The notes: generated by a model not told the origin, from the sequence alone. DNA of 29,879 nucleotides from Gemmatimonadales bacterium UBA4456 (GCA_002390225.1 DGOW01000033.1:1-29879); one strand, 5' to 3'; shown: positions 17,815 to 25,150, counted from the stretch's first letter. Translations and numbers: made by a program.

Positions 17815-18276
17815 ATGAGTGACACCGTCTACACGGCCGACATCCGGATCGACCGGATCAAGGGCCCGTACCGCCATGCCTGGCTACCAGCCCATGAAGG
17901 CCCGGTCGAGTTCGGCGTTCATGGAGCTATCAAGGAGCACTACGGCGCTGACCCCGATCGTGAGATCACGACGACCCTCGATTACGTCATGGCGTCAACA
18001 GGTGGCTGACTGACGGGAACCTTCGGAGGCGCGCTGGAGGCGCGCGGGATCAGTGCAGGTGAGGGTGAGCTCAGTGCTGACGTTCGGGGTGAGGTGGGTA
18101 AGGACGACGGTATTCTCGTCATCCGTCACATCCACGTCACCTACCACCTTAAGGCCGGGGAGGTCCACCGTGAGACGGTCGAGCGGGTGCACGGAATGCA
18201 CGCGGATCGGTGTCCGGTCTACAAGACCCTGAAGAGCGCGATCGACATCACGACCGAGTTCGTACTGGAACCTTAG
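17815..18276 (+). CDS. OsmC-family peroxidase with in-frame TGA, predicted selenoprotein (Sec65)
   Basis: OsmC/Ohr proteins reduce organic hydroperoxides with a reactive cysteine pair. ATG 17815 (MSDTVYTADIRIDR) has AAGGGAAG upstream. The frame is open to TAG 18274-18276 apart from TGA 18007-18009. Reading that codon as one residue gives 153 aa, the normal family length. The TGA is residue 65 in ASTGG-U-LTGTFGG, where E. coli OsmC has Cys59. The resolving cysteine is Cys133 in HADRCPVYKTLKSAID, matching E. coli Cys125. Both halves are plainly OsmC, and the sequence after the TGA is undecayed. A candidate bacterial SECIS hairpin lies at 18029-18045. Translation as selenocysteine is therefore inferred. 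Alternatives are a TGC-to-TGA mutation or a sequencing error. Sec-containing OsmC-like proteins have, as I recall, been reported in marine metagenomes. Confidence 0.85.
18029..18045 (+). promoter_or_regulatory. Candidate bacterial SECIS hairpin
   Basis: GCGCGC (18029-18034) pairs with GCGCGC (18040-18045) around the loop UGGAG. The loop begins 25 nt after the UGA and has G as its second base. Bacterial SECIS models call for a small apical loop with an early G roughly 16-37 nt downstream of the UGA. The element is inside the coding sequence, as expected for bacteria. Confidence 0.6.
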
Positions 18277-18302
18277 GCTGGAGGCGGCTGCCTTTCTTCA
18301 GA

Positions 18303-18317
18303 TGTTCACAGTGAACA
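18303..18317. promoter_or_regulatory. 15-bp perfect palindrome TGTTCAC-A-GTGAACA
   Basis: A perfect 7-bp inverted repeat with a single central base lies in the 92-bp gap between the convergent OsmC and aldolase genes. It looks like a dimeric repressor site, but it lies downstream of both genes. A weak AGGC/GCCT hairpin with a TTTCTT run (18282-18298) just before it may terminate the OsmC transcript. Confidence 0.4.
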
Positions 18318-18368
18318 AGAGGTGCGCTCCCTAAGTCGTTGCTTTGCATATTTTTGCGTATTCGTCGA

Positions 18369-19262
18369 TTACGTCATAGACGCCTGGAAGATCGACTCGA
18401 TCGCAGTATCCAGGCCGGCGTTGAAGTCTTTGTCCGACTGCTGGGCGCTGAGTCCTTCGACAAGGGCGCGGGAGAAGCTGGCCACCAGCTTGGGCTGACG
18501 GCTGAGGCGCGCGTTCGCCTCGTCGCGTGAGTATCCGCCGGAGAGTGCCACGACCTTCACCACGTTGGGGTGCTCGATGCACGGTGTGTAGAGGCCGTCG
18601 ACCTCGGGCAGCGTCAGCTTGAGCATCACCTTCTGGTCGTCGGCGAGCGCGTCGAGACCAGCTATGAGACCATCGAACAGAAGCTTCTCGGCCTTCGCCT
18701 TGTCGGGGCAATGGATGTCCACTTCAGGCTCGAGGATCGGCACCAGACCGTGTCTAACGATCTGTTTCGCGACCTCGAACTGCTGGTCGACGATCGCCTG
18801 AATCCCCTCGGCGTTGGCCTCTTTGACTACGGAACGCATCTTGGTGCCGAAGATGCCCAGAGTACGGGCGCGTTCGAGCGTCGCATCGAGGTTTGGCATC
18901 GGCTTCATGACCTGAACGCCGTTTTCGACCGGGGCCAGACCCTTGTCGATCTTCAGGAAGGGCACGACCTGCTTGGTGGCCCAGAGGTAGGTGCCCGTCG
19001 GGCGTTCTTCGACGTCACGGTCCATTGTGCCTTCAAAGAGAATCGCACCGAGAATTCGGTCTCCATCAAATGCCGGCATGGTGACGATGCGTGTGCGCAT
19101 GGCGTGGACCGCATGGAACATTTCGTCTTCGCCGGACCACTCGTCCTCCCCGATCCCGTAAGAGGCCAGGGCGCGCGGGGTACTTCCTCCGCTCTGGTCC
19201 AGGGCTGCGATGAAGCCAGGTGCACTGCGGATCTTCTCAAGCTGGTCTTCGAAGGTACTCAC
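18369..19262 (-). CDS. fda: Fructose-bisphosphate aldolase class I
   Basis: This enzyme cleaves fructose 1,6-bisphosphate to DHAP and glyceraldehyde 3-phosphate in glycolysis and gluconeogenesis. With the GTG start at 19262 (MSTFEDQLEKIRSAPGFIAA) it has 297 residues, the length of the bacterial class I group (~296). The predicted Schiff-base lysine is Lys215 in KVMLKLTLPE. LVPILEPEVD (~173-182), LDQSGGSTPRAL (~21-32) and VVALSGGYSR complete the family signature. A longer in-frame extension to 19394 exists, but it reads as unstructured Arg/Pro/Ser sequence and crosses the regulatory region, so I reject it. A 7-bp inverted repeat stands about 30 bp upstream of the start. Confidence 0.95.
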   Translation of the reverse strand: MSTFEDQLEKIRSAPGFIAALDQSGGSTPRALASYGIGEDEWSGEDEMFHAVHAMRTRIVTMPAFDGDRILGAILFEGTMDRDVEERPTGTYLWATKQVVPFLKIDKGLAPVENGVQVMKPMPNLDATLERARTLGIFGTKMRSVVKEANAEGIQAIVDQQFEVAKQIVRHGLVPILEPEVDIHCPDKAKAEKLLFDGLIAGLDALADDQKVMLKLTLPEVDGLYTPCIEHPNVVKVVALSGGYSRDEANARLSRQPKLVASFSRALVEGLSAQQSDKDFNAGLDTAIESIFQASMT

Positions 19263-19290
19263 TAGACGGGGCCCTCGGGTGGATGTTGGC

Positions 19291-19313
19291 GGAGAATTGA
19301 GTATCGATTCTCC
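19291..19313. promoter_or_regulatory. Inverted repeat GGAGAAT-N9-ATTCTCC upstream of the aldolase
   Basis: A perfect 7-bp inverted repeat with a 9-bp spacer lies 29-51 bp upstream of the aldolase GTG, in the divergent region shared with the DUF3127 gene. It is a plausible operator or 5'-UTR hairpin. No confident promoter was assigned. Confidence 0.4.
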
Positions 19314-19337
19314 CGATATTTGAAATCTATGTAATTG

Positions 19338-19386
19338 AGGGGCTTCAGTGCGATAGTCGTACCTCTGGCGCTCAGGGCCCCTTTTT
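19338..19386 (+). terminator. Terminator-like leader hairpin upstream of the DUF3127-MATE-ADH unit
   Basis: AGGGGC (19338-19343) pairs with GCCCCT (19377-19382), and AGTGC (19347-19351) with GCGCT (19368-19372, one wobble). TTTTT follows at 19382-19386. No plus-strand gene ends nearby, and the next plus gene starts 73 bp later, so this could be a leader attenuator. Confidence 0.5.
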
Positions 19387-19458
19387 GACAGCATTTCGGA
19401 CCTTCAGCGGTGCCTCGATCCAGCGCGCCGCGCCCGAACGAACAACCCTCCATCAGAC

Positions 19459-19821
19459 ATGGACATGACGATCACCGGCGAAGTCATCGATATCCTTCAG
19501 GAAGAGTCGGGGCAGGGGAAGAACGGGACCTGGCGAAAACAGCAGTTCGTCGTCGAGGTCCCGGGCCAATACCCGAAGCAGGTCGCGATCATCCAATGGG
19601 GCGACAACATCGACAAGTTCGGGGTGAAGAAGGGAGAGACCGTCACGGCCCACGTAGACATCCAGAGCCGGGAGTACAACGGGCGCTGGTACACCGACGT
19701 GAAGGCATGGAAGATCAGCCGCGATCAGCCCGGTGGAGTTGCGGCTCCGGCTTCCGACGACGAGCCCTGGCCCGAGCCTCCCGCGGACGCGGGCGACGGG
19801 GACGACGGTCTTCCGTTTTAG
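19459..19821 (+). CDS. DUF3127 domain protein with SSB-like acidic tail
   Basis: A 120-residue protein. Residues 1-93 match the DUF3127 pattern as I know it: MTITGEVIDILQEESGQGK, QQFVVEVPGQYPKQVAIIQW and YNGRWYTDVKAWKI, a small predicted all-beta OB-like domain. The last ~25 residues are Pro/Asp/Glu-rich and end DDGLPF, closely resembling the DDDIPF tip by which single-stranded DNA-binding proteins recruit partners. A role in DNA or RNA binding is inferred from this and is not established for the family. Two ATGs (MDM) are possible starts. The MATE gene begins 24 bp downstream. Confidence 0.85.
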   Translation: MDMTITGEVIDILQEESGQGKNGTWRKQQFVVEVPGQYPKQVAIIQWGDNIDKFGVKKGETVTAHVDIQSREYNGRWYTDVKAWKISRDQPGGVAAPASDDEPWPEPPADAGDGDDGLPF

Positions 19822-19845
19822 CCCCGTTCCCAGCCTGACGCCGCG

Positions 19846-21231
19846 ATGAGCGCGTCCGGCACCACGACTCGCACAGACCGTCTCGAGGAGTTTCTTGACG
19901 CGCCGCGCCGCGCGCTCTGGATCATGGCGTTCCCCATGATTGCGGGTATGGCGGTCCACACGACGTACCTGATCGCCGATACAGCGTTCATTGGTACGCT
20001 GGGGACCGACGCGCTCGCGGCGGCGACCTTCGTGGCGCCGCTCTTCTTCCTGACGATGGCGCTGACCATGGGGTTGGGTACGGCGGTCACGGCCCTCGTA
20101 GCTCAGGCCGTCGGCCGGGGAGATGCGGACGCGGCCGACGCGGCTGCGGGGACGGCGATCGGTATGGGAGCCCTCCTTGGTCTCGGGTTCGGGGGTGTGG
20201 GTCTCCTCGCGGGACCAGTGATGCTGGAACTCCTCGGTGCCGACGAACGGGTGGCACAACTCGGCTGGGAGTACTTCCAGGTGCTCGCCCTGTTCATGCC
20301 GCTCTTCTTCGTCGCATCGGTGCTGCGGTCCATTCTGACCGGTGAGGGAGATGCGAAGACACCGATGATCGTGCTGACGGCCGCAACCATCGCCAACATC
20401 GGGTTTGACGCCCTCTTCATCGTGGTGCTCGACTTCGGTCTGCGGGGCGCTGCCTTCGCCACCGTCGTCTCCGAACTCATCTCGGTGACGTCCTTTTCGG
20501 TCCTGCTCGCGAGGCGTGAGAGGGCCTTCGTCAGGCTGCGGATGCGCGCGTTCGTGCCCCGAGCGGCCGTTCTCGCTCCGCTCGCTGCTCTCGCCGTGCC
20601 GATCGCCGCGTCGATGATCGTGATGTCTGTCGGCACCATGCTCTACAACTGGTTGCTGTCGGATTTTGGTTCGGTGGCTGTCGCGGCGTACGGTGCGGCC
20701 TCGAAGGTCGACATGATTGTGGTGCTCCCCATCTTCGGCCTCGCGGGTGCCGCCGTGACGGTCGTTGGTATGTTCGCAGGCGCGGGCCGGATTGACCTCG
20801 TTCGTTCTACCGCCCTCTACACCTATCGCTGGGCGATCTCGCTGGCGTCGCTCATCGGAGGAGCGGCGTTCCTGTCGTCGGGTGTGATCGTCCGGATCTT
20901 CACTGATGATCCGCTCGCCATCGAGATTGGGACCACATATCTCGGCTACATGGTTTTTGTATATCCGATGATGGCTATCGGGATGACGACGGGTCGACTC
21001 CTCCAGGGGCTCGGCCACGGATTCCCTGCGCTGATGATCACCACGCTACGCGTCCTGATCATTGGTGTCCCGACGGCCTTCTTTGCCGTGCGTGTCGTGG
21101 GGCAGTCGATCGAGGGCGTATGGATCGGTATCCTCTCGGGCGGAGTCGCCGCGACGGTCACCTCGGTGCTCATGATGCGCCAGCTCATGTGGCGTGCGGA
21201 CCCCACACTGAAGGCGACCGCTCGCCCCTGA
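19846..21231 (+). CDS. MATE-family efflux transporter
   Basis: An inner-membrane multidrug/toxin extruder using a sodium or proton gradient. The 461-residue length and about 12 hydrophobic segments in two repeated halves are characteristic. The N-terminal half has MAFPMIAGMAVHTTYLIADT and GLGTAVTALVAQAVGRGDAD. The central segment FFVASVLRSILTGEGDAKTP and the second-half repeat SMIVMSVGTMLYNWLLSDFG are also MATE-like. It sits between the DUF3127 gene and an alcohol dehydrogenase gene, each about 20 bp away, so co-transcription is likely. The substrate cannot be predicted. Long antisense ORFs opposite this gene are shadows of its GC-rich codons. Confidence 0.93.
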   Translation: MSASGTTTRTDRLEEFLDAPRRALWIMAFPMIAGMAVHTTYLIADTAFIGTLGTDALAAATFVAPLFFLTMALTMGLGTAVTALVAQAVGRGDADAADAAAGTAIGMGALLGLGFGGVGLLAGPVMLELLGADERVAQLGWEYFQVLALFMPLFFVASVLRSILTGEGDAKTPMIVLTAATIANIGFDALFIVVLDFGLRGAAFATVVSELISVTSFSVLLARRERAFVRLRMRAFVPRAAVLAPLAALAVPIAASMIVMSVGTMLYNWLLSDFGSVAVAAYGAASKVDMIVVLPIFGLAGAAVTVVGMFAGAGRIDLVRSTALYTYRWAISLASLIGGAAFLSSGVIVRIFTDDPLAIEIGTTYLGYMVFVYPMMAIGMTTGRLLQGLGHGFPALMITTLRVLIIGVPTAFFAVRVVGQSIEGVWIGILSGGVAATVTSVLMMRQLMWRADPTLKATARP

Positions 21232-21250
21232 TCATTACGGAGGCACGACC

Positions 21251-22297
21251 ATGAAGGCGATCACGTTTCAGGGAATCGAACAGCTCGCCTATGAGGACGT
21301 TCGCGATCCGCAGCTCGTCGCCCATACGGACGTAATCGTGCGGGTCACCGCCGCCGGGCTCTGCGGCTCCGATCTGCACCCGTACTTCGGTCGTGAGGAG
21401 GGCCTGGACGTGGGGACGGTCATGGGTCACGAGCCTCTGGGTGAGGTCGTCGAGGCCGGGCCTGGTGTACGCGTGCACACGGCAGGTGCCAAGGTGGTCG
21501 CACCGTTCACGACGAATTGCGGAAGCTGCTTCTACTGTCAGTCTGGGCTGACCGCACGCTGCACCTCGGGCCAGCTCCTCGGCTGGGTCGAAGGAGGGGA
21601 GGGGCTGCACGGAGGTCAGGCCGAATACATCAGAGTACCCCATGCGGATGCCACCCTGGTCGCGGTACCCGAAGGGCTCGACGAAGCCGTGGCGCTGCTG
21701 TCTGGCGACATCCTCTCGACCGCCTCGTTCGGTGCAGATATCGCGCGGGTGTCGGACGGAGACGTCGTGGTCGTAATCGGATGCGGGCCAGTCGGCCTTC
21801 TGTCGATCCTCACGGCCTTCGATCGTGGAGCAGAGGTTGTTGTGGCTGTGGATCGCGTGCCGTCCCGGCTCGACGCTGCCGAGGTATTCGGCGCCATCCC
21901 TGCGAACTTCGAGACAGGGCAGCCTCGGGCAGTCGTGGACGGATACACCGATGGCCGCGGTGCCGATGCGGCCATCGAAGCGGTCGGGAACGAGAGCGCA
22001 ACGCGGCTCGCAGCGGATCTGCTTCGTCACGGCGGGCGGATCGGGGCGCTGGGGGTCCACACCGAACCCCACCTCGTTCTCTCCCCGGGCGAGCTCTACG
22101 ACCGCAATTTTTCCTACGCTGCGGGGCGCTGTCCGGCTCGCCACTACATGCCGGGTTCCCTCGATCTCGCGGCACGGGAGCAGGACAAGATCGCGGGGAT
22201 GATCTCGCACAGACTGCCGCTTTCGGAGGGCGTCGAGGCGTATCAGCGATTCGCGGCTCGGGAGCCGGGGTGGAATAAGGTGGTGCTGCTGCCCTGA
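21251..22297 (+). CDS. Zinc-dependent medium-chain alcohol dehydrogenase
   Basis: An NAD(P)-dependent oxidoreductase of 348 residues. Catalytic-zinc ligands are Cys38 in GLCGSDLHPYFG and His60-Glu61 in MGHEPLGEVVEAG. The structural-zinc cysteines are Cys90, Cys93, Cys96 and Cys104 in NCGSCFYCQSGLTARC. The Rossmann motif VVVIGCGPVGLLSI is at ~174-187. The pattern is close to the glutathione-independent formaldehyde/threonine-type dehydrogenases, though the exact substrate is open. The ATG has GGAGG upstream (tacggaggcacgaccATG). It is the last gene of the plus-strand unit and converges on the decarboxylase gene, with both stop codons inside one hairpin. Confidence 0.93.
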   Translation: MKAITFQGIEQLAYEDVRDPQLVAHTDVIVRVTAAGLCGSDLHPYFGREEGLDVGTVMGHEPLGEVVEAGPGVRVHTAGAKVVAPFTTNCGSCFYCQSGLTARCTSGQLLGWVEGGEGLHGGQAEYIRVPHADATLVAVPEGLDEAVALLSGDILSTASFGADIARVSDGDVVVVIGCGPVGLLSILTAFDRGAEVVVAVDRVPSRLDAAEVFGAIPANFETGQPRAVVDGYTDGRGADAAIEAVGNESATRLAADLLRHGGRIGALGVHTEPHLVLSPGELYDRNFSYAAGRCPARHYMPGSLDLAAREQDKIAGMISHRLPLSEGVEAYQRFAAREPGWNKVVLLP

Positions 22298-22316
22298 GCG
22301 CTAACGTGCGCTCAGG
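22293..22316. terminator. Hairpin spanning the stop codons of convergent genes
   Basis: CCTGAGCGC pairs perfectly with GCGCTCAGG around TAACGT. The dehydrogenase TGA and the decarboxylase TAG (minus strand) both lie within it. There is no T-tract, so it may be a bidirectional, U-less terminator. Confidence 0.5.
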
Positions 22317-23719
22317 ACCTCGGACAGAGCCCCGCGGATATCGTTCACGCACATGTCCATCCGGTCCATGTGTGTGCGGAACGAGAGGACGCAGATCCGG
22401 ATCACGAAGCGTCCGTCGACCATCGTGCCGGTCACGTAAACGTTCTGTCTCGCGTTGATCGCATCTAGAAGCGCGCGTGTCGCGTCATCACCCTCTTCCC
22501 CTCTCATCCGGAAGGAGACGAGCGACAGGCGTGGCTCGGTGACGATCTCCACCTCGGGAATCTTTCGGATCTGCTCCGCCGCCCAGCGGGCGAGATCGAG
22601 CTTCTCGTCCAGCGACTCTCGGAACGCGCTCAGGCCGAAGAGCTTCACCGGCAGCCAGATTCGCAGGCCTCGAAAATCCCGGGACAGCTCAGCAGACAAA
22701 TCACAGAAGTCGACGAATTCCGCGTCGTTCTGCATGGCCGGCATGTAGTCGGCGAACGTCGCATGCGCACGGCGTAGTGACCCCTCATCGCGTACGAGCA
22801 GGGCTCCAGTGCCGTATGGCAGGAATAGCCCCTTGTGCGGATCCAGCGTGATCGAGTCGGCCCGCTCGAGGCCGGCCATCACGGCCTTGCCGCGCTCCGT
22901 CAGCGCGAAGAAGCCGCCGTACGCTCCATCAACATGAAACCAGAGACTCTCGCGATCGGCGAGGTCGGCCAGGGCCGTCAGGTCGTCGACGGCGCCGGTG
23001 TTCGTGGTGCCCGCGTTCCCCACGATCAGGAACGGGATTCGCCCAGCCGCTCGATCCTCGGCCATCGCGGCCTCGAGGCGATCGATTCGGATCTCCTGAT
23101 GCGCGTTGGTCTCAATCTGCCGGACGGCCGCTTCTGCAAATCCCGCGAGGACTGCTGACTTTCGGACGGAGTGGTGCGCCTGGTCCGACGTGTAGATCAC
23201 CCCACGAGAGAAGTCGTCACCGAATCGTTCGCGACGAGCCGCGACGATCGCAGTCAGATTGGACAGCGAACCCCCGCTGGTCAGCACGCCCCCACTGCCT
23301 GCCCCGTAGCCGACCGCCTCACAGAACCACTGGATCACGTTCAACTCGAGCTGCACGAGAGCTGGGGCCGCAACCCACACGCCCACGTAGCGGTTGATCG
23401 CATTCGCAATCAGGTCTGCCACCGCGGACGGGAAGACTCCGCCTCCTGGGATGTACGCGAGGTAGCCCGGCCCCGCTGTGTTGAACGAATGAGGGACTGC
23501 GTCGTCGAAGATCCGGTCGAGGAGTCCGGCGAAGTCGGTGCCCTCGGCGGGTGCGGGTTCTGCGAAGTCGCGAGCGATTGCCCGGCCGTCGGTTTCGTAT
23601 GATGCCGGTTGATCACCAACGGACGCGATATGATCGACGATTCGGTCGGTGACCTGCTGGAGCATCACTCGCATCTCGTCGGGGGTAGGCTCGAGGGGAT
23701 AGGGGCCGCTCTCAGACAC
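22301..23719 (-). CDS. PLP-dependent group II (aromatic amino acid-type) decarboxylase
   Basis: A 472-residue type I-fold PLP enzyme of the aromatic-L-amino-acid/tyrosine/glutamate decarboxylase group. The PLP lysine is Lys296 in LDPHKGLFLPYG, and the cofactor aspartate lies in WFHVDGAYGG. YLAYIPGGGVFPSAVADLIA and SGGVLTSGGSLSNLTAIVAA are other group II signatures. The product would be an amine such as tyramine, tryptamine or phenethylamine, but the substrate is not fixed by sequence alone. It starts inside the end of the symporter gene (8-bp overlap), so the two are translationally coupled. Confidence 0.93.
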   Translation of the reverse strand: MSESGPYPLEPTPDEMRVMLQQVTDRIVDHIASVGDQPASYETDGRAIARDFAEPAPAEGTDFAGLLDRIFDDAVPHSFNTAGPGYLAYIPGGGVFPSAVADLIANAINRYVGVWVAAPALVQLELNVIQWFCEAVGYGAGSGGVLTSGGSLSNLTAIVAARRERFGDDFSRGVIYTSDQAHHSVRKSAVLAGFAEAAVRQIETNAHQEIRIDRLEAAMAEDRAAGRIPFLIVGNAGTTNTGAVDDLTALADLADRESLWFHVDGAYGGFFALTERGKAVMAGLERADSITLDPHKGLFLPYGTGALLVRDEGSLRRAHATFADYMPAMQNDAEFVDFCDLSAELSRDFRGLRIWLPVKLFGLSAFRESLDEKLDLARWAAEQIRKIPEVEIVTEPRLSLVSFRMRGEEGDDATRALLDAINARQNVYVTGTMVDGRFVIRICVLSFRTHMDRMDMCVNDIRGALSEVLSAR

Positions 23720-25112
23720 TGGATTCCTCCGATGTCCGGCCGGTGCGACTCCGGACTACGAACACGAGTGCGAAGACGAGCGCTGAAGCCACGATGCCCA
23801 TGCCCGTGGCGCTTCGGGCGAAGCTCGAGGACACGATCCCGGCTTCACCCGCGAGTGACACCGCAATCAGAGTGGTCACACCGGCGCCGATGGCGGCCAC
23901 GGCCTCGGGTACACCGGGCCTGCGTGTAAACAGTCCCGCCAGAAGAGGCACAAATAGACTCACGCTCATAATCGCGTAGAAGATGGTGATTGTATCGAGC
24001 ACGCTATCGAAGCGCAGCGTCAGCAGCAGCCCCCCGGTCCCACCGAGCACTGCCGCGAAGCGAGCCACGCGGAGAACCTCCCGATCGGTCGCATCCGGGG
24101 CGATGAAGCGCTTGTAGATGTCCTGCGAAAGCGAGGTGGACAGCATGAAAAGCACAGTATCGGCGGAGCTGACCTCCGCCGAAAAGACGGCAGCCAGGGC
24201 TAGCGCGCCCAGAAGCGGGGGCAGCCCCAGTGTCAACACGGTCGGCACCGCGTACGCCCCGTTCGTCAGGTTTGGATCGAAACTGTGGGCGATGATCCCG
24301 ATCGACATCGGAACGAACGCGAAGGCGAGCAGCGCCAGCGCCTGCAGCGCGACGCCCTTCCGCAGCGACCGCTCGTCATGAGCCGCGTATCCCATCTGGA
24401 CCAGACCTGGGGACACGACGAAGGAGGGCATCAGGATCACGAACATGATGATCCCTGCGAAGGCGACAGGGCTCATGAACTCCGGATTCGATGGGACAGC
24501 GGCGAGGACGGCCTCAACACCGCCCGCATTCATGACCGCGATGGGGATGGCGACAAGGAATCCAACCATGAGCACCGAGAGCTGGATCAGATTGACCCAT
24601 GCGGTCGTCAGGAGGCCTCCGGCGGTGAAGTAGATCACCATGACGACTGCACCGAGGGTGGCCCCGACCCAGCGCGGCATGCCGATCACCCACTCAAGAA
24701 TCTGTGACATCGCGATAAGCTGGGCCGCGAGGATTGCGAGGGTCCCCAGCCACAGGATCGAGACGACCATCGCGCGCACCGCATTGCCGTATCGCAGTTC
24801 GAGATAGTCTCCCGCGGTGTATAACCCGTGCTTCTTCCCGGCCCGCCAGATTCGCGGCCCCACGAAGAAGGCGAAGATGACCTGCCCGATCCCGGCCGAC
24901 CCCACGTACCACCAGGCGGACAGACCGGCTTCGTAGCCGAGTTCTGATGCGGCGATCACCGAGCCCGCGCCGATGTTGGCCGCCAGGAAGGTCGAGAAGA
25001 TCATGCCGGGCCCGAACGAGCGGTCCGCCACGAAGAAGCTCTCGCTGCCCTGCCCGCGGCGGGATACCACGAGCCCGAAAACGACGAGACTGAGGGAATA
25101 GACGATCAGCAC
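23712..25112 (-). CDS. Sodium:solute symporter (SSS family)
   Basis: An SSS-family sodium-coupled importer, 466 residues from the GTG at 25112, with about 12-13 hydrophobic segments. Motifs include SESFFVADRSFGPGMIFSTF, AANIGAGSVIAASELGYEAG and KHGLYTAGDYLELRYGN. The start is uncertain. The open frame continues upstream through IALHLGVLIVYSL, so GTG 25112 trims the first membrane helix and has no clear ribosome site. No ATG, GTG or TTG occurs further up, but a CTG at ~25154 with GGAG before it would give a full helix and overlap the peptidase stop. The 8-bp overlap with the decarboxylase suggests the solute is its amino-acid substrate (inference). Confidence 0.9.
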   Translation of the reverse strand: MLIVYSLSLVVFGLVVSRRGQGSESFFVADRSFGPGMIFSTFLAANIGAGSVIAASELGYEAGLSAWWYVGSAGIGQVIFAFFVGPRIWRAGKKHGLYTAGDYLELRYGNAVRAMVVSILWLGTLAILAAQLIAMSQILEWVIGMPRWVGATLGAVVMVIYFTAGGLLTTAWVNLIQLSVLMVGFLVAIPIAVMNAGGVEAVLAAVPSNPEFMSPVAFAGIIMFVILMPSFVVSPGLVQMGYAAHDERSLRKGVALQALALLAFAFVPMSIGIIAHSFDPNLTNGAYAVPTVLTLGLPPLLGALALAAVFSAEVSSADTVLFMLSTSLSQDIYKRFIAPDATDREVLRVARFAAVLGGTGGLLLTLRFDSVLDTITIFYAIMSVSLFVPLLAGLFTRRPGVPEAVAAIGAGVTTLIAVSLAGEAGIVSSSFARSATGMGIVASALVFALVFVVRSRTGRTSEESSV

Positions 25113-25150
25113 TCCGAGGTGGAGTGCTATGGGGCCGTCTGGTGATCCGG

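Noticed and set aside
17628..17825. 65-codon minus-strand ORF just upstream of dnaE2 (ends SEANGSGEDV)
   Set aside because: It overlaps the OsmC start, has no good ribosome site and no recognised family. It could be a leader peptide, but the evidence is too thin to annotate.
18094..18276. Separate small ORF starting at GTG 18094 after the OsmC TGA
   Set aside because: It is in frame with the upstream OsmC ORF, has no ribosome site of its own, and is the C-terminal half of the same protein fold.
17815..18276. UGA decoded as tryptophan or glycine genome-wide
   Set aside because: Other genes here (nfeD, the enoyl-CoA hydratase, the alcohol dehydrogenase) end at TGA where their families end, so TGA is a normal stop.
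19263..19394. N-terminal extension of the aldolase to 19394
   Set aside because: It adds 44 Arg/Ser/Pro-rich residues absent from the family and runs through the inverted repeat and leader hairpin.
19453..21018. 521-codon minus-strand ORF opposite DUF3127 and MATE
   Set aside because: Arg/His/Glu-rich low-complexity translation opposite two well-supported genes. It is a shadow of GC-rich codons.
21185..22210. 341-codon minus-strand ORF opposite the alcohol dehydrogenase
   Set aside because: No family signature, and the opposite strand holds a complete zinc dehydrogenase with a ribosome site.
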